A DNA stretch of 64,000 bases. Source: an uncultured Candidatus Pelagibacter sp. (GTDB lineage Bacteria > Pseudomonadota > Alphaproteobacteria > Pelagibacterales > Pelagibacteraceae). The notes below the pieces were generated by a model. That model did not search any database and was not told the origin of the DNA. It saw only the letters and a list, made by a program, of their open reading frames with translations. Both the position numbers and the translations under genes were made by a program. Of this stretch, positions 29,490-35,974 are shown piece after piece. How positions within the stretch are numbered: position 1 is the first letter of the stretch; each line of letters starts with the position of its first letter. Location: NCBI GenBank assembly GCA_905612335.1, contig CAJQRT010000026.1:1-64000 (forward strand), read 5' to 3'.

Positions 29490-31103
29490 TTAAAAATCAA
29501 GAAAATACAAACCACCAATTATAAACTTGTTATTATCCTTTCGAAGATTGGTTGTTTCAAAATGAGATAATTTGTAACCAAATTTATTACATAAACTCTC
29601 TATATATTTTTTAGAATGAGAATAACGTCCAGATTTTTCAAGAAAAAATCCATCCCTATCAGTATGCTCTGTTGAAAATACAAATTTTCCCTTTGATTTA
29701 TTGCGTGACTTTATTAGTTTAAATATTTCAGATAATTCCCCAACATAAGTAAAAACATCGGTTGAGATGAAATAATTAAAGTCTAGATCTTGTGTTGATA
29801 AATATTCTACAATATCTTTATGTTCTAATTTATCATAAATATTCTTTGCACCTGCCTTTTCAAGCATTGATTTAGATAAATCAATACCTTCAAGATTCGA
29901 ACAATATTTTTTAATCTCATCACCTATTAAACCTGTACCACAACCCAAATCTAAAACTGATCCTAATTGAATATTAGGATTTTTTGCAACAATCAATTCA
30001 GTAATTAAATTGGGAGTTTTATATTTAAGTGTATTGAGCAAGGAATTTTCAAAATTTATAGCATATTTATTAAATAAAGTTTCAACGTATTTTCTTGGTG
30101 CAGAATTAGTTGTTTTTCCAATTAATGCTGAGAGCAAATGTTTAGCCTCAGCATAATCAGGTTTAATTTCTATTGCTTTTTTATAACATATTTTAGCTTC
30201 TTCTATTTTGTTAAGTTTAATTAACAATCCACCCAGATTGTTATGGGCTTCAGCTAAGTTAGGTTTTAATGTTATCGCTTTCCTGCAGCTTGCTTCAGCG
30301 TCATCTAATTTGCCACGTTCTTTGAGTGTGTTACCCAAGTTATTGTAGGCTTCGGCATAATCAGGTTTTAATGTTATCGCTTTTCTGTAGCTTGCTTCAG
30401 ACTCATCTAATTTGCCAAGTTCTTTGAGTATAACACCCAAGTTACTGTGGGCTTCGGCATAATCTGGCTTTAATGTTATCGCTTTTCTGTAACTTACTTC
30501 AGCTTCATCTAATTTTCCAAGCTCTTGCAGCGTGACACCCAAGTTACTGTGGGCTTTGACATAATCTGGTTTTAATTCTATAACTTTTCTGTAACTAGTT
30601 TCAGCTTCATCTAATTTTCCAAGCTCTTTAAATATAACACCCAAGTTACTGTGAGCTTCGATAAAGTCAGGTTTTAATGTTATTGCTTGTGTATAGCTTG
30701 CTTCAGCTTCATCTAATCTTTCTAATGTTTTGAGTGTGATACCCAAGTTGTTGTGGGCTTCGGCATAGTCAGGTTTTAATGTTATCGCTTGTCTATAGCT
30801 TGCTTCAGCCTCATCTAATCTTCCGAGTTCTTTTAGCGTGTTACCCAAGTTATTGTGAGCTATTGCATCCTGTGGTCCAAATTCTATAGATTTTTGACTA
30901 GCAATTAGCGATCTATTTATCCTACCGTTTTTTTTTAATATAACGGCAAGTACTTTCCATGAAAATGGATGTTCAGGAAATTCTTGAGTGATGGATAGCG
31001 ATAGTTTTTCAGCATTAACATATCGTCCTGCTTGATAGTACTCTAGGAGATTATTTAATTGCTGCTTAGATGGTTCTAAAGAATTAACATAGATTTTTTT
31101 CAT
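29490..31103 (-). CDS. TPR-repeat protein with C-terminal SAM methyltransferase
   Basis: A 537-residue two-part protein. Residues about 16-325 are eight or nine tetratricopeptide repeats with the consensus AHNNLGNTLKELGRLDEAEA; the 102-bp DNA repeats are still very alike. Residues about 340-537 form a class I methyltransferase with motif I LDLGCGTGLIG at 384-394 and acidic GIDLSKSM. Such fusions are often placed near surface-glycan or protein modification, but the target is unknown. No signal peptide, so cytoplasmic. It is the only full gene between the two direct-repeat copies. Confidence 0.85.
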   Translation of the reverse strand: MKKIYVNSLEPSKQQLNNLLEYYQAGRYVNAEKLSLSITQEFPEHPFSWKVLAVILKKNGRINRSLIASQKSIEFGPQDAIAHNNLGNTLKELGRLDEAEASYRQAITLKPDYAEAHNNLGITLKTLERLDEAEASYTQAITLKPDFIEAHSNLGVIFKELGKLDEAETSYRKVIELKPDYVKAHSNLGVTLQELGKLDEAEVSYRKAITLKPDYAEAHSNLGVILKELGKLDESEASYRKAITLKPDYAEAYNNLGNTLKERGKLDDAEASCRKAITLKPNLAEAHNNLGGLLIKLNKIEEAKICYKKAIEIKPDYAEAKHLLSALIGKTTNSAPRKYVETLFNKYAINFENSLLNTLKYKTPNLITELIVAKNPNIQLGSVLDLGCGTGLIGDEIKKYCSNLEGIDLSKSMLEKAGAKNIYDKLEHKDIVEYLSTQDLDFNYFISTDVFTYVGELSEIFKLIKSRNKSKGKFVFSTEHTDRDGFFLEKSGRYSHSKKYIESLCNKFGYKLSHFETTNLRKDNNKFIIGGLYFLDF

Positions 31104-31157
31104 TAACTCAACCTACCAAACCTTAAATCATGTGTCTAGGTGATGGAAAAAGAGCAC
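31104..31157. repeat. Shared 5' leader block, copy upstream of the TPR-methyltransferase gene
   Basis: The sequence immediately upstream of the minus-strand start at 31103, containing CCAAACCTTAAATCA and GATGGAAAAAGAGCA. It aligns with the block upstream of the hydrolase start (32647-32698) at roughly 80 percent by eye. It probably carries promoter or 5' untranslated sequence for both genes. Confidence 0.6.
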
Positions 31158-31304
31158 CTTCAGTCTCTAGTCTGATACCTAGTTTGCTCAAGGTCTTAGT
31201 AGTTATATGGGCCTTTATTTCTAAACAAATTTATTTTGAAAATCAAAAATTACTACTGTTGCAACAATTATAGAGACACAGTGAGTCTTGATGGGATTTA
31301 AAAA

Positions 31305-31505
31305 ATGAATACAGAATGCATGGACTGGCCAATGCTATACACTGATAATCCGTATGTCATAACACCAGGCAACGTGTTCTTCATGCACATGATATTAATG
31401 GATTCAGACAATGAATTAGCCATGAATTTGGGTGAGACCTATCTTGTAACCGATAATGGTAACGAAAGATTAGGTAAGCAAAAACTGGATTTAGTGGTCT
31501 TATAG
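31305..31505 (+). pseudogene. Truncated second copy of M24 3' end
   Basis: A 66-codon frame, MNTECMDWPMLYTDNPYVI onwards, that is homologous over about 61 residues to the C-terminus of the M24 protein (28022-29173), ending with the same GKQKLDLVVL. All upstream domains are missing, so it cannot be an enzyme. It belongs to direct repeat copy 2. The four residue differences (for example Gly to Asp, Glu to Asp) are conservative, suggesting it derives from a functional allele in another lineage. Confidence 0.8.
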
Positions 31506-31588
31506 GGCTGTGGTTTCTAGTTAGTTTCTAGTCATCCTATAAAACCCTACAACAAACCCAGAACCACGATCCCTAAAAAATTTTTCAT
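31320..31588. repeat. Direct repeat copy 2 (M24 3' end plus downstream leader fragment)
   Basis: Counterpart of 28988-29252. It includes the truncated M24 tail, the TTTCTAGTCATCCTATAAAA segment, and a minus-strand leader fragment ending at 31588. The two copies bracket the TPR-methyltransferase gene. Confidence 0.88.
31547..31588 (-). pseudogene. Orphan signal-peptide leader fragment B
   Basis: Minus-strand frame MKNFLGIVVLGLL then TAG. Its DNA is nearly identical over about 35 bases to the signal-peptide start of the hydrolase at 32646 (MKKILGIVVLGLL), but the frame stops at once. It marks the end of direct repeat copy 2. The remaining gap 31589-31740 contains a block of about 50 percent GC at 31648-31729 and no supportable gene. 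Confidence 0.65.
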
Positions 31589-31740
31589 ACTTCATGATAC
31601 CTGATATCGGATACAGAGTCCTAGGGATATTAGGGTTGGTTTTTATAGGTCAACTGTCTGTAATTCCAGTTGCCTGTTGCTTGTGGTGGTGGCCAAGTTC
31701 AGTGAACACGACTGACGGAACGACACTAGAAAATTTATTT

Positions 31741-32646
31741 CTAAAATAAACTTTCTATATATTTGATTATATCATTATTTTTGAGATCAAGCGCTGCATA
31801 ACACTTATGCAGAACTATCGCGTGATAACCACCCTCTTTGTGATTTGGTTTACAGTCTGATTTAGTTAAGTTTACAAATTTAACATTACTTGAGTTTGAA
31901 AATAATAAATAATCTTTTGGCGCATTAAATTCATCTTTATCATGTGTAATAATAATTGCATTTAATTTAGAGGTATTTCCAAAGCCATAATATCTTATAT
32001 CTTCCCACCAAGGCCATTCTTTTCTATTTTTAACTGTGCCACCAGCTCCTGGCTGAAGGCCTATAACTCCATCTATTAATTCAGGAAAATTTGTTTTTAT
32101 TTTAAATGATTGCCAGCCTCCAGATGAATGTCCTGCAAGAACAATATTTCCAAATCCTTGTTCTACAAAACTATCAATTTTTTCTTTAATAATTTTTAAT
32201 TTTTGATTTTGTTTTTGTTTTTTAATTAAAAAATTACCCTTTTTGTCAGATAAACTTAAATCTAATGTTCCAGATTTCTCGTAAGCCTTCCACATTTTGT
32301 TTTGCTCTTTTTCAGACCATCCCCTTACACCTGAACAAAGACGATAAATTTTTATACTAAATTCTTTAATTTTTTGGTCATGCAGATTACGTATAACTGG
32401 AGGAACCTTATTCTCACCAGCTAAACATTTATCAATTTTTTGATCGTAATCAGAGCCATGGGTATAAATAATTAAGATAGTATTTTTTTTTTCAGTTATT
32501 TTTTCAACAGCATAAGCTTTACCTTTGCGATCAATGAAGCTGCTATTTTTTGAAACCTTCTTTAAATCTTTATCAAATTGAGAAGCTGCATAAACTTCAC
32601 TGCTGAATAACAAACCCAGAACCACGATCCCTAAAATCTTTTTCAT
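31741..32646 (-). CDS. Secreted alpha/beta-hydrolase-like protein
   Basis: Signal peptide MKKILGIVVLGLLFSSEVYA (start at 32646, two codons after an earlier ATG) followed by a mature protein of about 281 residues. The nucleophile elbow AGHSSGGW has Ser174; downstream IITHDKDEF and GGYHAIVLH could supply the acid and His of a triad. This suggests a periplasmic esterase or dienelactone-hydrolase-like enzyme, substrate unknown. Cys residues at 74 and 104 may form a disulfide. It sits alone in the variable island and shares its 5' leader with the TPR-methyltransferase gene. Confidence 0.7.
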   Translation of the reverse strand: MKKILGIVVLGLLFSSEVYAASQFDKDLKKVSKNSSFIDRKGKAYAVEKITEKKNTILIIYTHGSDYDQKIDKCLAGENKVPPVIRNLHDQKIKEFSIKIYRLCSGVRGWSEKEQNKMWKAYEKSGTLDLSLSDKKGNFLIKKQKQNQKLKIIKEKIDSFVEQGFGNIVLAGHSSGGWQSFKIKTNFPELIDGVIGLQPGAGGTVKNRKEWPWWEDIRYYGFGNTSKLNAIIITHDKDEFNAPKDYLLFSNSSNVKFVNLTKSDCKPNHKEGGYHAIVLHKCYAALDLKNNDIIKYIESLF

Positions 32647-32698
32647 AATCAAACCCTAGCAAACCTTTAATCAGATGTCTATGTAATGGAAAAAGAGC
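32647..32698. repeat. Shared 5' leader block, copy upstream of the secreted hydrolase
   Basis: Contains GCAAACCTTTAATCA and AATGGAAAAAGAGCA. It is the counterpart of 31104-31157 and lies in the same position relative to the minus-strand start codon. Confidence 0.6.
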
Positions 32699-32835
32699 AA
32701 TTGAGTTTTTATTCAATTAAATAATTTAATTAATGTCTAATTGAGAAATAACGTCTACTTTTTTAAAATTTCTACTATTAAAATATTCCACCCAAAGTTC
32801 TTGCACCAAATGCCTAGATAAATTAAACTTACAAT

Positions 32836-33306
32836 ATGGGCATCGCTGACAAGAAATATTCAAACGTAGACAAAAAGACAGCAGAAATACTTGAAGAAGC
32901 TAAATTATTATTAGAGGAAGAGGTATACGAAGCTTCTAAGCCAAGAGAAAAATCTATAGCCCGAGAGTTAATGAATGCTGCGTATGGTAACGCATTTAAA
33001 ACAATGTCCAAAGATCCTGATTTAACGGTTAGAAAAATATGTTTGAAAGCTATTGAAAATAAATTTTTTGATACCTGCTTAGATACTTTGATTAAGGGAC
33101 CTAAAAAAAGAGCTGCATTCGATAACGAAAGTCCAAAAACATGGACTGAGAAAACAGTTACACAAGATATTAAAACAAAAGGTCATTTTAAAAGATTCAA
33201 ACTTATAGAACAATATATCAAGACAGATATGAATGCGACTAGGACTTTATTAGATCCTGATTACAGACCTTACGGTGATAAAGTTGCCATAAAAAAAATT
33301 AAATAA
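32836..33306 (+). CDS. Hypothetical protein (156 aa)
   Basis: An intracellular, charged, mostly helical protein starting MGIADKKYSNVDKKTAEILE. Acidic and basic residues alternate in the first 60 residues (possible coiled coil) and the C-terminus reads DPDYRPYGDKVAIKKIK. No signal peptide, no membrane segment, no family recognised. It faces a minus-strand small-gene operon, and a terminator-like hairpin lies 63 bases after its stop. Confidence 0.6.
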   Translation: MGIADKKYSNVDKKTAEILEEAKLLLEEEVYEASKPREKSIARELMNAAYGNAFKTMSKDPDLTVRKICLKAIENKFFDTCLDTLIKGPKKRAAFDNESPKTWTEKTVTQDIKTKGHFKRFKLIEQYIKTDMNATRTLLDPDYRPYGDKVAIKKIK

Positions 33307-33320
33307 TCCCAAATTAAATC

Positions 33321-33356
33321 CTAACTCAGAACCACAATCACTAAAAGTTTTTTCAT
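33321..33356 (-). pseudogene. Orphan signal-peptide leader fragment D
   Basis: Minus-strand frame MKKLLVIVVLS then TAG. It is a further copy of the MKKILGIVVLG leader. Its ATG overlaps the stop of the 50-codon gene upstream (TAATG), so it could be translated by coupling, but only 11 residues would be made. Confidence 0.6.
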
Positions 33357-33508
33357 TAATCTATAATCCCTGCTAAATTTTTAGCAGCTTTTTTTTTGGA
33401 GCCTGCAGTTAAACCTTTGACATAGGCTGTTGCTATTCTTTCTGGATTTTTAATATTTCTTTTTTTAAATTTTTTTAATAAATCTTTGTAATTAGGTTTT
33501 CTAGGCAT
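33356..33508 (-). CDS. Small basic protein (50 aa)
   Basis: Frame MPRKPNYKDLLKKFKKRNIK continuing to KNLAGIID; very rich in Lys and without membrane segments. The start overlaps the stop of the membrane gene upstream by one base and its own stop overlaps leader fragment D, a chain of TAATG junctions that supports real translation. Function unknown. A run of nine A in the KKKAA region could be slippage-prone. Confidence 0.5.
   Translation of the reverse strand: MPRKPNYKDLLKKFKKRNIKNPERIATAYVKGLTAGSKKKAAKNLAGIID
33370..33397 (+). terminator. Possible rho-independent terminator for the 156-aa gene
   Basis: Plus strand: CTGCTAA, a short ATTT loop, TTAGCAG, then C and about nine T. Position fits termination of the gene ending at 33306. 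It lies inside the minus-strand 50-codon frame, so one of the two readings may be wrong, or both functions share the DNA. Confidence 0.55.
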
Positions 33509-33909
33509 TACTTAGGATCTTTTTTTATAATAGGTTTTTCGAAATCCTCTGTCATCTCAGCAATCAGTGGTCGCAAGAAACTTGTAGCAATAATTATGAG
33601 TGCAGAAATTATTAGTAAGGCATCAAACTTGACTACATCTACAATAACTCTTGTAGTGCCTAAAATAACATGAACTAGCATTGTTAAAAACATTGCACCT
33701 AGCCACAAATATATTACTGAAAATTTATATGGTTTAGCTGCTAATCCAGCACCTAACAAAGCACCTAGAATAAGAATAATAGGATCAGTTCCGATAGCCA
33801 TTAAACCACCCAAGTATGAACCAATGAAAGCTATGTTAGCTACATAACCAACAGACAAAATTAAAAAATTTGCAACCATGATTAAGTAGGAGAAATATAA
33901 TAAGACCAT
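33508..33909 (-). CDS. Hypothetical membrane protein (133 aa)
   Basis: About four hydrophobic segments with glycine-rich loops (GGLMAIGTDPIILILGALLGAG) and a charged C-terminal tail ending IIKKDPK. No family recognised with confidence; the layout resembles small two-by-two helix membrane proteins. It is preceded 5 bases upstream by another small membrane gene and overlaps the following 50-codon gene. Confidence 0.6.
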   Translation of the reverse strand: MVLLYFSYLIMVANFLILSVGYVANIAFIGSYLGGLMAIGTDPIILILGALLGAGLAAKPYKFSVIYLWLGAMFLTMLVHVILGTTRVIVDVVKFDALLIISALIIIATSFLRPLIAEMTEDFEKPIIKKDPK

Positions 33910-33914
33910 TGAAT

Positions 33915-34079
33915 TTAAAAATTGATTAATAAAATTATTATAGCAATAATTATTAACACAGCACTCACAATAATATAATTCAGCCTAATATTAAATTTTT
34001 TGAATACTATTTCGGTAATTTTTTCCCAGCATACTACAATGAAGAGGGCAATTATAGCTGGCAGAATAAATTTAATCAT
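33915..34079 (-). CDS. Small two-helix membrane protein (54 aa)
   Basis: Starting at the ATG at 34079 (MIKFILPAIIALFIVV), with one helix at the N-terminus, a short charged loop around EKITEIVFKK and a second helix ending LLINF. A longer frame begins six codons upstream. Unknown function; first gene of a four-frame minus-strand run down to 33321. Confidence 0.5.
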   Translation of the reverse strand: MIKFILPAIIALFIVVCWEKITEIVFKKFNIRLNYIIVSAVLIIIAIIILLINF

Positions 34080-34171
34080 TAACCAAGACCATAACAAAAC
34101 TTTCTAGTGGATAAAACAGTTAAAATTAATCTTTACTGTGAAAAATATTATAAAAATCCATTACAAAAATT

Positions 34172-34369
34172 ATGTCTTGGTCCAGAGGTCACTCATCACT
34201 TACAGAAAATTCTACAACACCTGTTGTTGATCGCTGCATTAATTGTGGAGATCATGAGGAGGTTCAAGCTACAATTACAATGGAGTTTGGAGAGGGCAAT
34301 TACAACACAGGACCTATTTGTAGGAGGTGTTATTCAAGCTGCAAAGGCCCAAGGATCGCTGAATTCTAA
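34172..34369 (+). CDS. Small zinc-ribbon-like protein (65 aa)
   Basis: Frame MSWSRGHSSLTENSTTPVVD followed by CINCGDHEE (Cys22, Cys25) and CRRCYSSC (Cys50, Cys53, Cys57). Two CxxC pairs about 25 residues apart suggest a single zinc ribbon. It is preferred over the overlapping 88-codon frame at 34107-34373, which has no recognisable pattern. Target unknown. Confidence 0.55.
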   Translation: MSWSRGHSSLTENSTTPVVDRCINCGDHEEVQATITMEFGEGNYNTGPICRRCYSSCKGPRIAEF

Positions 34370-34422
34370 CTAGCGACTATCCTGCCTATAGCCACTCAAT
34401 TTAAGATTTAGTATAATTTATT

Positions 34423-34599
34423 ATGGCTACATTAGATGGAATTATTGAACCAATATATTTTTTTATTACCTCAATATTATTTATATTATTAAGTGTAATC
34501 CAATATAAAAAATTTGGGAAAACTAGGGAAACAAAATATCTTGCAGGTTTGTCAATTTTTTTCTTATGTAGTTACATTGCTATAATTTTAAAAAATTAG
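34423..34599 (+). CDS. Small membrane protein (58 aa)
   Basis: Frame beginning MATLDGIIEPIYFFITSILF with two hydrophobic segments separated by the polar stretch QYKKFGKTRETK, ending LKN. No family recognised. It stands alone between the zinc-ribbon frame and the esterase gene. Confidence 0.45.
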   Translation: MATLDGIIEPIYFFITSILFILLSVIQYKKFGKTRETKYLAGLSIFFLCSYIAIILKN

Positions 34600-34695
34600 A
34601 TTCGGCAAAAAAACGGAAATAAATAATTCACTTATAGATTTAATCTTATTTTTAAGAGCAGTTGATTTTATTCAAAAACATTTGTTTACGGTTTA

Positions 34696-35310
34696 CTATT
34701 TTTTTATAAAACTAATGATACTTTTTGTAAGTGCGTCACTTACAATTAAAGTTCCTTTTTCATTTGGGTGTATGCCATCATCCTGATTAAGCTCAGGTTT
34801 TAAAGCTACTCCTTCTAATAAAAAAGGTATCAAATTTAAATCATACTTTTTAGCAAGTTTTGGATAAATATTATCAAATTTTTTTTTATAACTAAATCCA
34901 TGAGTTGTTGGTGCAATCATCCCTGCTAAAATTATTTCTATATTTTTTAGCTTTGCTACTTGAATAATTTTTTCTAAATTTTTTTTAGTCTCAATGGGGG
35001 TTATTCCTCTCAACATATCATTAGCACCCAGTCCTAAGATCATCAGATCAATATCAGGTTGAGATAAAGACCACTCAGCTCGGTTTAATCCACCAGCAGA
35101 TGTGCTTCCAGATACACTTCCATCAATAACCTCAACGTTATAACCACTGTCATTAAGATTATTTTGAAGAACAATGGCTAAATGTTTTTCCTGTGGAAGG
35201 CCATAACCAGCCATTAAGCTATCACCGAATAAGATAATATTCTCTATAGCATTGACATTTAAAGTCACTAGACAGAAGGCAATAATTTTAATAATAAATC
35301 TTTGAATCAT
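34696..35310 (-). CDS. tesA: Arylesterase / lysophospholipase, SGNH family (TesA-like)
   Basis: Secreted SGNH hydrolase of about 204 residues from the ATG at 35310 (MIQRFIIKIIAFCLV signal peptide). Block I is ILFGDSLMAGYG with Ser31; block III GLGANDML and block V DGIHPNEKG supply Asn and Asp-His. A 51-codon upstream extension runs into the ybbA gene antisense and is rejected. The start codon overlaps the divergent ybbA start through a shared CATG. The tesA / ybbA-ybbP arrangement is conserved across proteobacteria. Confidence 0.88.
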   Translation of the reverse strand: MIQRFIIKIIAFCLVTLNVNAIENIILFGDSLMAGYGLPQEKHLAIVLQNNLNDSGYNVEVIDGSVSGSTSAGGLNRAEWSLSQPDIDLMILGLGANDMLRGITPIETKKNLEKIIQVAKLKNIEIILAGMIAPTTHGFSYKKKFDNIYPKLAKKYDLNLIPFLLEGVALKPELNQDDGIHPNEKGTLIVSDALTKSIISFIKK

Positions 35311-35974
35311 GGATAGTCTTCTTAAGCTAAAAAACGTTAATCTTAAATACCAAACTGGTAATGATACTATAAAGGTTTTAAAGAATATTAATTTAGAGAC
35401 TAAAAAAAATGAGTCTATTTCAATAGTTGGTGAAAGTGGATCTGGTAAAACAAGCTTAATCATGCTTGCTGGAGGGCTGGAGAAAGTAACCTCTGGTAAG
35501 ATATTTTTTGAAGATCAAGAAATATCTAAAATGAGTGAAGATGAAGTTTCTAAAATTAGAAGGAAAAATATTGGTATTGTTTTTCAATCTTTCTATCTTA
35601 TTCCAAATTACACAGCTGTTGAGAATGTTGCTCTAACTTTAGAGTTAAATAATTTAAAAAACCCTAACGAACGAGCTAAAGAGTTGTTGGATCGATTTGG
35701 GTTAAAAAATAGGTTTAATAATTTACCAAGTCAACTTTCAGGTGGTGAACAGCAGCGTGTAGCAATTGCAAGGGCTATAGCCATGAAGCCTAAGCTAATA
35801 TTGGCAGATGAGCCTACTGGAAATTTAGATAGTGAAAATTCACAAATGATTGCAGACATTTTGTTTAAATATATTAAGGAAGAAAAATCATCTTTAATTA
35901 TGGTCACCCACGATCCAAAACTTGCAAATAAAGCAAAAAGAAAAATCAAAATTAAAGATGGAAAAATTGTCTAA
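35309..35974 (+). CDS. ybbA: ABC transporter ATP-binding protein (YbbA-like)
   Basis: LolD/MacB-type ATPase (221 residues). Walker A GESGSGKTS, signature LSGGEQQRVAIARA, Walker B LILADEPTGN and H-loop VTHDPK are intact. It partners the YbbP-like permease whose start lies within its 3' end (17-base overlap). In other bacteria the pair is linked to esterase TesA; the transported substrate is not settled. Confidence 0.92.
   Translation: MDSLLKLKNVNLKYQTGNDTIKVLKNINLETKKNESISIVGESGSGKTSLIMLAGGLEKVTSGKIFFEDQEISKMSEDEVSKIRRKNIGIVFQSFYLIPNYTAVENVALTLELNNLKNPNERAKELLDRFGLKNRFNNLPSQLSGGEQQRVAIARAIAMKPKLILADEPTGNLDSENSQMIADILFKYIKEEKSSLIMVTHDPKLANKAKRKIKIKDGKIV

Noticed and set aside
34107..34373. 88-codon frame overlapping the zinc-ribbon frame
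   Set aside because: No domain pattern, whereas the other frame shows two spaced CxxC motifs.
35311..35463. 51-codon N-terminal extension of the tesA-like gene
   Set aside because: It lies wholly antisense to ybbA and would bury the signal peptide; the ATG at 35310 gives a standard secreted esterase.
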